Position numbers and translations under genes: made by a program
Notes under the pieces: model-generated
The model's database searches: none
The model's input: only the letters and a program-made list of their open reading frames with translations
Told to the model about the DNA's origin: nothing
Source: an uncultured Sulfitobacter sp.
Lineage (GTDB): Bacteria > Pseudomonadota > Alphaproteobacteria > Rhodobacterales > Rhodobacteraceae
Reading direction: 5' to 3'
DNA: 34,032 nucleotides
NCBI GenBank assembly: GCA_913060815.1
Contig: CAJXSZ010000010.1
Span: forward strand, 1 to 34,032
In this document: in pieces, positions 1 to 7,817 of the stretch
Layout of the letters: each line of letters starts with the position of its first letter
Numbering within the stretch: the first letter of the stretch is position 1

Positions 1-39
1 AGTAGATCGTCGGCAGCGTCAGATGTGTATAAGAGACAG
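1..39 (+). other. Nextera sequencing adapter (artefact)
   Basis: Bases 7-39 match the 33-base Illumina Nextera Read 1 transposase adapter, ending in the 19-base Tn5 mosaic end AGATGTGTATAAGAGACAG at 21-39. Bases 1-6 may be residual index sequence. This is library-preparation sequence left at the end of an assembled contig and is not part of the organism. The reading frame of the neighbouring leftward gene happens to stay open through it, so an automatic annotation could extend that protein into the adapter by mistake. Confidence 0.97.
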
Positions 40-1321
40 GTGTATAGACGAGTTCTTGTGCGCGCAGCAGTTTTTGGTAGGCCGTCAGATGCCCGAAATC
101 GATAAGCCGCGCGTCGCTTAGTTCGGCAATCTGCAGGTTGGGCCGGATGCGACTGACGACTTCATGGAAAATTCTGCTTTGCGCATCCTCTAGGTCGCGG
201 GCGGATGTCTCGTACCGCTCAACCCACAGCACCAGCCCTTCGTCGGTTTTCGACAGTTCGACATTCAAATAATAGACGCTACCTTCGCGTCGGATGTGGC
301 CACTGATGATATAACGGACGCCCAAATCGTTCAGCAGCACTTGTGCGACATCGGGTCGATCCGTCAGATGACGGATCGAAACACGCGAAATAACCGAGAT
401 ATCGCGGGTACGGGTGATGCCCAGCACAATGTTGTCGACCAGCATTTCGGCAAGATAGTCGTCGATGGCTTCCGTTCCTGAGGCCTTCAACGGTAGTATC
501 GCTAAAACAGGCCTCCCGTGATTGCGGGCCGCGGCAGATTGCGGCTGCGGTGTCGGCTGGTCGGCTTGGGTGGTGATGGGTTGATTTGTTTCCACGTCAG
601 CGATGCCCATCTTGATTTCGACTGCCAGATCCTGCGTTTCAAGCGAGGGTTCCATGTCAAGTTCGGCGTCCATGCGCGCATAGAAGGTCGCATATATCTG
701 CAGTGCTTTACCGATGTCCCCCAATTCAGCAGCAAGCTGCATCGCGAAGCGACATTGCAATTCGCCCAGAGGATCAAATGATAAAGCGGCCTCTGCGAAA
801 TCCATGCGTGTCGTTGCGGGTACGTCTTTTTGGCCAGCAATCTTTGAGAGACTCGATAAGATACGATCTGACCAGGATTTGCGAATGTCCTGCACCCAAT
901 CCGCGAACCGCTCCCCGAGCGTTTCATATCCATAAAGAACATCGTTTATGGTCTCACCGCTGCCGCGCAGACCTTCGGGAAGGCGTCCCTCTTCCAATTC
1001 AGCCAGAATAAGATCAGTTTCGATCGTGATGTGACCCGGTAGAAGAGTAACAGTCGTACGGTCGACAAGCAGCGCGTCCTTGAGAACAGAGTGCGCGCTT
1101 CGCAACTCCGACAGGGCCTGACGCAAAGATGCGCGGGCCTTGGCGTCGGGCACATCCCCCCAAATCAACCCCGCAAGCAAATCTCGCGGGGCACTTTGTC
1201 GACCCATTGCAAGAAAAGCCAAGATAGCGACTTTTTTGCGCGCAGTGATGCGCAAACCATCATTTGGTTCTTCAAGCCACGCGCCGCCAAGCACGCGCAA
1301 GATGATTGGATTATCTGTCAA
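40..1321 (-). CDS. SARP/BTAD-type transcriptional regulator with TolB-like domain, 3' end missing
   Basis: One uninterrupted leftward frame of about 427 codons, cut at the contig end. Residues about 5-75 form an OmpR/SARP-type winged helix (a Lys-Lys-Val-Ala-Ile-Leu-Ala-Phe-Leu run, then ARASLRQALSELR). About 105-235 read as an alpha-helical BTAD-like segment. After a Gln/Pro/Thr-rich linker, about 268-400 resemble the TolB-N-like domain found in adenylate-cyclase-associated and CadC/SARP-like regulators (VLAILPL, then VRYIISGHIRREGSVYYLNVEL). A TPR tail is usual in such proteins and is probably what was lost. The start is a TTG at 1321 with GGA about 9 bases upstream; no ATG or GTG lies between it and the in-frame stop at 1358-1360. 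It is divergent from the cationic-protein/protease pair, so control of that pair is a reasonable inference. Confidence 0.8.
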
Positions 1322-1538
1322 AAATTCTAATCCGTGAGCAAGTGCCTTGTCGTTACGTCAGCCTAGCGCACCGACAACGTCATGTCAGCCACATCAGATA
1401 CCTAACGAGAAATTGACGCCGCATTCGCGATGCCCTGACGGGGTGTCTGATTGGATGAAGACAGAGTTCAAAACGGGCTCTCGCCAAAACACTGGCGTCA
1501 TATTCACCCCCAACAGGGTCATTTAAAGGAAGATTACA
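1322..1538. promoter_or_regulatory. Divergent intergenic region between regulator and small-protein gene
   Basis: This 217-bp gap must hold the promoters of both divergent units. The heptamer GTCAGCC occurs at 1357-1363 and 1384-1390, 27 bp apart; SARP regulators bind heptameric direct repeats, but this spacing is not the usual multiple of 11, so the link is weak. I see no convincing -35/-10 pair. A good ribosome binding site, AAAGGAAG (1525-1532), precedes the ATG at 1539. Confidence 0.4.
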
Positions 1539-2060
1539 ATGGATAATGAATTGGTAAGCAACACTGGGTCATCAGTAGCATCAGATCAGATTTTGAACGC
1601 GCAAGTCACATCGGATGAAGCCGAAGAAGTGGCCTCAATCGAACAGGATTTCATTCAGTTTGACGAAGATTTCGGAACGTCCTTGATGGCGCCGGAAAGC
1701 GTAGCAAATGAAACAGGTCTGCTGGATCAAGCCGCCGAAGGTACGCCGTTTGCAGCGCCTGCTGCTGAAAGCGGCGGCACGTTATCACTGCTCGATCTGG
1801 CAGACGGCAACACCGGTACGCAAGAAGAAGGCTTTGGCGACTGGCTACGTGATCGGGTGCGTCCCGTTGTAAATGCGATCGCAAGCCGTGCGAAGAAGAT
1901 TATTGCCAAAATGGTCGCACTGGCGCGCCGCCTTGGCAAATACGCGAAATGCATCAGCAAAATCATCGCGGCAATCAAGGCCTTCAAAGCCAAGAAGTAC
2001 GGTAGCGCAATTTCTGCGGCGTACACCGCATTTAAATGCATCCGGGCCCAAAGCGCGTAA
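1539..2060 (+). CDS. Charge-segregated small protein, possible precursor of a cationic peptide
   Basis: I do not recognise a family. The protein has 173 residues. Residues 1-97 contain 21 Asp/Glu and no Lys, Arg or His. Residues 98-173 contain 18 Lys/Arg and only 2 Asp (net about +16) and are rich in Ala and Ile in amphipathic-helix spacing (around 111-160). There are two cysteines, C138 and C167, both in the cationic part. The boundary is Glu96-Glu97 followed by GFGDWLRDR. There is no Sec/Tat signal peptide and no hydrophobic transmembrane segment. A V8-like protease gene begins 66 bp downstream, and glutamyl endopeptidases cut after Glu. An antimicrobial or membrane-active peptide masked by an acidic pro-region fits, but so would a nucleic-acid-binding protein. 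The start is well set by AAAGGAAG. Confidence 0.75.
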   Translation: MDNELVSNTGSSVASDQILNAQVTSDEAEEVASIEQDFIQFDEDFGTSLMAPESVANETGLLDQAAEGTPFAAPAAESGGTLSLLDLADGNTGTQEEGFGDWLRDRVRPVVNAIASRAKKIIAKMVALARRLGKYAKCISKIIAAIKAFKAKKYGSAISAAYTAFKCIRAQSA

Positions 2061-2126
2061 GGCGTCCACTTTCTGCGCCGGGCAAATCTGTCCGGCGCAT
2101 GATTATTAATATGAAAGGAGAGGACG

Positions 2127-3215
2127 ATGGCTGCGAAAAGCACAAAAGCAACAAAGGGCGGTGCCACCAAAGCACAAGCCAAGGCAAAGACGCAAAAGGC
2201 ACAATCTAACCCATCCCAGTCCGACACATCTGACTGCGGTTGCGGGTGCGCCGATCAAGCAACCGATGCGGCTCTTGAAAGCAGCGACCTTGCCGAGATG
2301 GACGCATTCGTCAACGACATGCAATCGCCACAGGCCGAGACAGCAAGTGAGATGTCTTTGGTTGAAGACGGATATGATGTCCAAACCCATGGCGGTGGTT
2401 CGCTGGAGTATGCGGAAGGTTTCGAGCTTTTTGAACCAATGGTTCGCGGGCTTGGTGAAACAGCGCTTTCAAGATTGCCGGCAGGCTATGATTCAATGCC
2501 TTTGGCGTGTTCTGCACATTTTCAGGACGGACCAATGGAAACCGTATGTGGCCATGATGGCCGCGTTCAGGTCGGCACAAACGGCACCCCGCCTTGGCGC
2601 ATGATTTGCCAGCTGATTATCACGATGGCAAACGGGGCAAGATCACGGGGGACAGGATGGTTCATCTCTCCACGCACGATCATGACAGCAGGTCACTGCG
2701 TTCACTCGGCGCGCAACGGCGGCTGGGCCAAGTCGATTGAAGTCATCCCCGGCATGAGCGGTAACAAGCAGCCGTTCGGCTCCGTTAGCAGCAGCAATTT
2801 TCAAAGTGTTGCGGGCTGGGTGAACCGGCAAGAACAGGCCGAGGACTATGCCTGTATCATCCTGCCTGAAAACGCGCCCATTGGTAATCAAACAGGCTGG
2901 TTTGGATTTGCGGCACTTGGTGATCTGGCGTTGAAAGATTTGCTGGCCAATAACTCCGGTTATCCGGGCGACAAGACGTTCGGCACGCAGTGGTACAACG
3001 CGGGCCGCATTGTCGGCACTGAGCCGCAACGCTTGTCATACATGTTTGACACTGCGCCTGGTCAAAGCGGTAGCCCTACATGGCGATACGACAAGACGCT
3101 TAAAAAGCGGCACGTCATTGGCATCCATAATTATGGTGGATGTGCCAATCGATCAACACGGATTAATCCCGTTGTTTTCTCAAATATGCAAAAGTGGAAA
3201 CAGCTCGGTATGTGA
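2127..3215 (+). CDS. V8/trypsin-like serine endopeptidase (S1B-type), no signal peptide
   Basis: The 362-residue protein ends in a chymotrypsin-fold protease of the glutamyl endopeptidase type. The catalytic triad is visible as H190 in TAGHC, D240 in QAEDYACI, and S314 in APGQSGSP. The protease domain spans about 140-362 and starts with VCGHDGRVQV, which resembles the mature start of V8-type enzymes. The front 140 residues are unusual: a Lys/Ala/Thr-rich start (seven Lys in the first 24 residues), a CGCGC cluster (C37, C39, C41), then an acidic stretch that could be a pro-region. No Sec signal peptide is visible, unlike most secreted S1B enzymes. The ribosome site AAGGAG (2115-2120) supports the ATG at 2127. 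It is probably co-transcribed with the charge-segregated protein upstream, which is a candidate substrate. Confidence 0.85.
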   Translation: MAAKSTKATKGGATKAQAKAKTQKAQSNPSQSDTSDCGCGCADQATDAALESSDLAEMDAFVNDMQSPQAETASEMSLVEDGYDVQTHGGGSLEYAEGFELFEPMVRGLGETALSRLPAGYDSMPLACSAHFQDGPMETVCGHDGRVQVGTNGTPPWRMICQLIITMANGARSRGTGWFISPRTIMTAGHCVHSARNGGWAKSIEVIPGMSGNKQPFGSVSSSNFQSVAGWVNRQEQAEDYACIILPENAPIGNQTGWFGFAALGDLALKDLLANNSGYPGDKTFGTQWYNAGRIVGTEPQRLSYMFDTAPGQSGSPTWRYDKTLKKRHVIGIHNYGGCANRSTRINPVVFSNMQKWKQLGM

Positions 3216-3812
3216 TGATCGGATGCACCTGCCTAGAAGACCTCCCCAAATGGGCGGGTGCATATAACCGCGACATCCAGATGACAGAAGAGCTCGTAGA
3301 GCTCAAAATTTTGAGGAGGCTTTAACGAACCCCTCCCCAAATGCCCCGCTCTTGATGAGCCGGAGACTGTGGCTTGTGCTGCCGAAACCTGAAGGATGTG
3401 TGGTACCAATAGATAGCATTCAATCCAGCCATGCCGAGAAGATATCCAAAGCTTAACGCTTCGGTTCAGCAGGCATTCCGTAGATAAAATTCTGATTCGA
3501 AGTCTGCAATGTGCTCTGATTTGGGCCCCATTTTCAGACCACGAGAAGCCCGGCGCCATACGCGCTTCAGAGCGCATATCGACTGGTTCGCAAAGTCGCC
3601 ATGCTTGATGCTGCTGGCTGCCATAATCCCGTCTCAAAGCATACGACCTTGGTATGACAGGGCTCCTTCTTGAGGTTGGACATGAAGGGCTGCGACCCTT
3701 GGTGTATATGAAAAAGTTAATTTATCCATCAAGTTAGCTCTCATCACCGAGGTAAAACACTTCGGTCAATCTCAGGATTACTTCTGATCCCATAACTTGA
3801 AAGAGACACACC
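3216..3812. other. Gene-poor spacer with hairpin, palindrome and direct repeat
   Basis: About 600 bp without a convincing gene. Near its left end are an 11-bp-stem hairpin (3223-3263), the perfect 14-bp palindrome CTCAAAATTTTGAG (3302-3315) and two copies of CCTCCCCAAATG (3241-3252 and 3332-3343). Leftward frames such as 3466-3624 (52 codons) and 3233-3637 are open but lack a good ribosome site and recognisable motifs. They could be decayed remnants. The right end, just before 3813, should contain the pilin promoter, but I could not assign it. Confidence 0.5.
3223..3263 (+). terminator. Hairpin downstream of the protease gene
   Basis: Bases 3223-3233 (ATGCACCTGCC) pair with 3253-3263 (GGCGGGTGCAT) in an 11-bp stem with one G-U pair and a 19-base loop. 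The stem begins 8 bases after the protease stop codon. No T-tract follows (ATAACCGCG), so it is either a non-canonical terminator or an mRNA-protecting 3' structure. Confidence 0.5.
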
Positions 3813-4034
3813 ATGACCATGACACGCACAGCAATCAAAGCATTCGCAAAGACGTTTTCAAAAGACGAAGATGGCGCCACTGCCATTGAGTATGGCCTGT
3901 TCGCGGCCCTCGTGGGTGCCGTGATCGTAGGTTCCGTAAGCGTTCTGGGCGGAAACACAAACGCGGGCTTCGCGAAGGTCAACAATGCATTGAACGCATC
4001 CGACAGCGAGACGTTTACTGCCAATCCCGAATAA
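3813..4034 (+). CDS. flp: Flp-type pilin (Tad pilus subunit)
   Basis: A 73-residue type IVb prepilin. It has a short basic leader ending in DEDG (Gly21), then a mature part beginning ATAIEYGLFAALVGAVIV. Glu at mature position 5 followed by Tyr is the Flp signature, and the hydrophobic helix (about residues 28-47) anchors the subunit in the membrane and later packs the fibre. TadV/CpaA peptidase would cleave after Gly21; that gene is not in this window. It is the first gene of the tad operon. A second in-frame ATG lies at 3819; I kept 3813. It is separated from tadZ by a strong stem-loop that could let the pilin be made in large excess over the assembly proteins. Confidence 0.93.
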   Translation: MTMTRTAIKAFAKTFSKDEDGATAIEYGLFAALVGAVIVGSVSVLGGNTNAGFAKVNNALNASDSETFTANPE

Positions 4035-4050
4035 AACTGAAACCAGACAC

Positions 4051-4083
4051 GAGTGCGCAGCTAATCGCTGCGCACCCGCACTC
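4051..4083 (+). other. Intercistronic competing stem-loops between flp and tadZ
   Basis: GTGCGCAGC (4053-4061) and GCTGCGCAC (4067-4075) form a perfect 9-bp stem with a 5-base loop. GAGTGCG (4051-4057) can instead pair perfectly with CGCACTC (4077-4083), so two mutually exclusive foldings exist. No T-tract follows. It is likely an mRNA processing, stabilising or partial-termination element setting pilin-to-machinery ratio; that role is inferred. Confidence 0.65.
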
Positions 4084-4107
4084 CTTGATCTATCGAAAGA
4101 AGTCCCG

Positions 4108-5313
4108 ATGCCCTTCGACAACACAACGCCCTCACTGCTTACCCCGATCGCAGCTTATGTTTGTACCGAAGAAGGTGCCGGCGTTGCACGCGCAGTGCTT
4201 GAGACTGGCGTCGGCCACAGCGAAGAATTGCATGGTGGCGGGTTGAGCGGTGCAGCACGGCTGTGTGGCAGTGCGGCGACAGCAGAAATCATCCTCGCCG
4301 AGATCGGCAATATCCCCGTTGAGATGGCCTGCGAATGTATCACCGAGATTTGCAGCAACGGCTCTGACATCATCGTATTGGGTGAACAGGCCGACATCGT
4401 AACCTATCGTGCCTTGATCAAAGCAGGCGCGCTTGAATATTTTACTCTGCCTGTAACTGCGGATGAAATCCTTGCGGTTGAGCGGAGCGCTCCAGCGGTG
4501 GCACAGCCCACAATGGCACCCGCCGCGCCCGTATCGCGTTGCAGGTCTATCGCAGTGGTGGGATGCACGGGTGGTGTTGGCGCCAGCCTGCTTGCCCAGA
4601 ACTTTGCATACTATGCTGCGTCGGCCCAAGCGGGAAACAACCGCACAGCACTGATCGATGCTGATTTGCAATTCGGCTCTCAGGCGATTGATCTGGACCG
4701 CGAAGAGACCATCGGCCTGTTCGAAGCGCTCATGTCGCCGGACCGCATCGACAGTACGTTTATCGCCGCCACAATGGATCATCTGAATCCGAACCTGTCG
4801 CTCTATTCGCGCCAGATTGCCGCCACGCAGGACGCGCAAGCATATGAAGCGAACCTGCCTCTTCTCTACGCGCCCTTGCGCGAAGAATTTGGTGTCATCA
4901 CCACTGATCTTCCCCGCACTCAGCTGTTGCAAAACCCGGCTATATTAGCGGAATTTGACGCTTTGCTATTGGTCATTCCCGCCGGTTTTGCCGGAGCCTG
5001 TGCTGCGCGGCGTCTCATTGAACTCATAACCAGCCATGCGCCCGATCTGAAAATTATCCCCGTGCTTTCAGACCTGCGCAGGGATGCAAAATTGTCGATG
5101 CGCGATCTGGCGGAGGCTATCGGTATACCGATCGAAGCAACCCTGCCGCGCAGTGATGCACCTTTGATGCGCGCCCATCGTGCGGCACGACCTCTGGTCG
5201 CGATCCAGCCAAAAGGCGCATACGCAAAAACCGTGCAGCGGCTGTGGAGCAGCGCACAAGCGCAGCCAGCTAGCCCACCGCGCCGCTCGTTTCTGAGAAG
5301 GGTGCTGTCATGA
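4108..5313 (+). CDS. tadZ: TadZ/CpaE-type pilus localisation ATPase-like protein
   Basis: The 401-residue protein has an N-terminal receiver-like domain (about 12-125) lacking an obvious phosphorylation site, then a MinD/ParA-fold domain (about 145-375). The Walker A region is GCTGGVGAS (152-160), in which both lysines of the standard KGGxGK(S/T) motif are missing. Such decay is known in TadZ/CpaE proteins, which act as polar landmarks recruiting the pilus machine rather than as strong ATPases. ALIDADLQFG (181-190) matches the Walker A' region. It follows the pilin after the stem-loop, and its stop codon overlaps the start of the motor ATPase gene by 4 bp, so translation is probably coupled. 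Confidence 0.9.
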   Translation: MPFDNTTPSLLTPIAAYVCTEEGAGVARAVLETGVGHSEELHGGGLSGAARLCGSAATAEIILAEIGNIPVEMACECITEICSNGSDIIVLGEQADIVTYRALIKAGALEYFTLPVTADEILAVERSAPAVAQPTMAPAAPVSRCRSIAVVGCTGGVGASLLAQNFAYYAASAQAGNNRTALIDADLQFGSQAIDLDREETIGLFEALMSPDRIDSTFIAATMDHLNPNLSLYSRQIAATQDAQAYEANLPLLYAPLREEFGVITTDLPRTQLLQNPAILAEFDALLLVIPAGFAGACAARRLIELITSHAPDLKIIPVLSDLRRDAKLSMRDLAEAIGIPIEATLPRSDAPLMRAHRAARPLVAIQPKGAYAKTVQRLWSSAQAQPASPPRRSFLRRVLS

Positions 5314-6872
5314 CCCTGCATACCCCAGACCTTTCGGTGCAGGAGGCGCTTGTCCAAGTGCTCGACGTTGCGTCGAAGATCAACGCCGAGGGCCTGTCAG
5401 CGCAGGAGCGTGCGAATGTGGCTGTCTCCTACGTGATCGAGACCGCGCAAGCGCCTTGGCCGCTAGCGATGCAGCGCGAAATATTGTCGGCGGCCACCGA
5501 CGCCTTGTCTCCTAAATCAAAAGCGGCAGCGCCTGTGTCGGTTCATGCTGCGAAACCAGCAGCTGCGCCAAAGCCAAGGCCAGCGGTACAACCCGCACCG
5601 CCAGCGCAGGGCCGCGATCTCATGGCCACGTCCAATGAAATGGTCAAAGCGCTCTCCGAGACGCTGGACTTCTCCAAGTTGGCGGCTCAGCCCCGCGCAG
5701 AGCAAGAACAGCTTATCCGCGACGCGATCCGCTCGCTCTCTGAGGAGCGCAAGATGCGTCTCAACGGGAGCGAAGTCTCTGATCTGGTGCGCAGTGTGCT
5801 GGCTGATATGCTCGGGCTTGGTCCATTAGAAGCCTTGCTCGCCGATGAGAGCGTGACCGACATTATGGTGAATGGACCCGATCAGGTCTATGTCGAGCGA
5901 TCAGGCAAATTGGTCCTCACTGATATCACCTTTCGCGACAACGCTCATGTGTTTGCCATCGCCAGCCGCATTGTTGCCGCTGTAGGGCGCCGCATTGACG
6001 AGAGCCAGCCGATGGTTGATGCCCGCCTCAAGGACGGCAGCCGCGTCAATGTTGCTGTACCGCCCTTGGCCATCGACGGACCGACGATCACCATACGGAA
6101 ATTCCCGTCAAAGCCGGTCCAGCTTGCGGCCTTGGTGAAAGGGGGCAGCCTGACCAACCAGATGGCTGATTTCCTCGCGATCGCAGCAACCTTGCGTCTC
6201 AATGTGCTGATCTCTGGCGGCACGGGGTCCGGTAAAACGACCCTGATGAACGCCATGTCGCAGTTCATCCCGGAAGGAGAGCGCCTTGTCACCATCGAGG
6301 ACGCCGCCGAGCTGCGCTTTCAACAGCCCCATGTCGTGCGGTTCGAGACGCGTCCGCCCAATGTGGAAGGGACCGGCGAAGTTACCATGCGTACGCTGGT
6401 ACGCAACGCTTTGCGCATGCGCCCTGACCGGATCATTATCGGGGAAATTCGCGGCGATGAAGTGCTCGATCTGCTACAGGCAATGAACACGGGCCATGAT
6501 GGCTCCATGTCGACTTTGCACGCCAACACGCCACGAGAGGCGCTCACACGGGTCGAGAGCATGGCCGCCCTCGCCGGTTTTGCACCCGGAGCGGGCGTGG
6601 TGCGCCGCCAACTGACCGATGCTGTGCACTTGATTGTCCAAGTCTCTCGCATGCGCGACGGCAAACGCCGTATCACCTCGATTTCCGAAATTGCAGGGCT
6701 CGCAGGAGATGCGATCACGCTGCAAGAGCTGTTCACTTTTGAAGCCGACCCCTCAAGCACCCGCACCCAAGTGAACGGCGCATACCGCTACTCCGGCTAC
6801 CGCCCGAAATTTGCCAAACGCGCAGCGGAGTACGGTCTGACGGCCGAGCTCGATGCAGCGTTGGGGGGCTAA
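5310..6872 (+). CDS. cpaF: CpaF/TadA family pilus assembly ATPase
   Basis: A 520-residue secretion ATPase of the VirB11/TadA family that powers Flp pilus extension (and probably retraction) from the cytoplasm. The Walker A motif is GGTGSGKT (303-310), Walker B is [12 protein letters not shown] (about 373-384), and the His-box region [15 protein letters not shown] is at about 394-408. The N-terminal domain contains [19 protein letters not shown], typical of CpaF. An Ala/Pro/Lys-rich segment (about 72-100) is a flexible linker after a small N-terminal region. The start overlaps the tadZ stop (ATGA). Three bases separate it from tadB. Confidence 0.96.
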   Translation: MTLHTPDLSVQEALVQVLDVASKINAEGLSAQERANVAVSYVIETAQAPWPLAMQREILSAATDALSPKSKAAAPVSVHAAKPAAAPKPRPAVQPAPPAQGRDLMATSNEMVKALSETLDFSKLAAQPRAEQEQLIRDAIRSLSEERKMRLNGSEVSDLVRSVLADMLGLGPLEALLADESVTDIMVNGPDQVYVERSGKLVLTDITFRDNAHVFAIASRIVAAVGRRIDESQPMVDARLKDGSRVNVAVPPLAIDGPTITIRKFPSKPVQLAALVKGGSLTNQMADFLAIAATLRLNVLISGGTGSGKTTLMNAMSQFIPEGERLVTIEDAAELRFQQPHVVRFETRPPNVEGTGEVTMRTLVRNALRMRPDRIIIGEIRGDEVLDLLQAMNTGHDGSMSTLHANTPREALTRVESMAALAGFAPGAGVVRRQLTDAVHLIVQVSRMRDGKRRITSISEIAGLAGDAITLQELFTFEADPSSTRTQVNGAYRYSGYRPKFAKRAAEYGLTAELDAALGG

Positions 6873-6875
6873 AGT

Positions 6876-7817
6876 ATGATCCTTCAAACCCTCGCCTTTG
6901 CAAGCGGGCTGTTCGTTCTTGCTGCCCTCATCCTGTGCCTCATTGTCGGGCTGGACGGCCAGCGCCGCCGCCACAAGGCACGGCTGCTGCGGGTGCGCCA
7001 CGATACGACAATGCAAAGCGTGCCCCAGACACGGACAACCCCTGCTGCAAAAGCTGAAAAACACAGCTTGTTTGTTCAGGTTGAGGCACATCTGGCGCGC
7101 ACCAGTTTGCGGGTGAACATGACAGAATTGCTGGTGCAAATGAGCATGGGCGGTGTTGGCATATATGCGCTGTTGGTTCTGGCTTTGGGCCTGCATCCGT
7201 TGTTGGCCGTGCTGCTCGCTGGTTTAACGCCCCTGATCTGTTTTGCGCTGGTGTTGCGCATCGCACAGGAACGCTACCGCAGCGCCTTTACGGCGGAGCT
7301 GCCCGAAGCGCTGGATGTCTTTGCACGCGGACTACGTGCAGGTCGCCCCGTTGCAGATTCGCTCGGCATCGTGGTCGAGACATCCAAAGGACCCATCCAA
7401 CGTGAGTTTGCCCGCTGCCATGACGAGATTTGCATGGGCGAGACGCTGGCGAAAAGCCTCGAGCGATTGCAGGCGCGCGTGGCGACCCCCGAAGTGAGCT
7501 TTTTCTCGGTTGCGACATCGCTTCAGGCCGAAACAGGTGGCAACATGATCGAGACGATGGAAAACCTCGCAGGTCAACTGCGCGAGCGCCGCAAGCTACG
7601 TAAAAAGGCTCGTGCCTTATCCTCGGAGGCGCGGGCCAGCGCTTTGATACTCGCATCGCTCCCCTTTGCCGTGGCTTTGTCCATTGCCTTTCTCAACGCG
7701 GCCTATCTTGCCCCGCTTTTGCATGATCCGCGTGGGCGGATCATGGCGGGGACTGCTATCGGTAGCATCGGGTTAGGCGTGTTTATGATGCGCCAGATGG
7801 GAAAGCTCGATGTTTGA
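6876..7817 (+). CDS. tadB: TadB, inner-membrane platform protein of the Tad pilus
   Basis: The 313-residue protein starts with a transmembrane helix (about 3-27), followed by a basic cytoplasmic stretch and two adjacent hydrophobic segments at about 88-130. A GspF/T2SF domain lies at about 140-270 (ELPEALDVFARGLRAGRPVADSL, with the later SLQAETGGNMIETMENLAGQLRERRKLR segment). Two more helices close the C-terminus. T2SF proteins form the membrane platform that couples the CpaF motor to pilin extraction. It lies in the expected tad order and overlaps tadC by 8 bp. Confidence 0.93.
   Translation: MILQTLAFASGLFVLAALILCLIVGLDGQRRRHKARLLRVRHDTTMQSVPQTRTTPAAKAEKHSLFVQVEAHLARTSLRVNMTELLVQMSMGGVGIYALLVLALGLHPLLAVLLAGLTPLICFALVLRIAQERYRSAFTAELPEALDVFARGLRAGRPVADSLGIVVETSKGPIQREFARCHDEICMGETLAKSLERLQARVATPEVSFFSVATSLQAETGGNMIETMENLAGQLRERRKLRKKARALSSEARASALILASLPFAVALSIAFLNAAYLAPLLHDPRGRIMAGTAIGSIGLGVFMMRQMGKLDV

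Noticed and set aside
3466..3624. Leftward 52-codon frame and the longer overlapping leftward frame 3233-3637 in the spacer
   Set aside because: Neither has a convincing ribosome site, domain or operon partner, and each interrupts the other; kept only as possible remnants.
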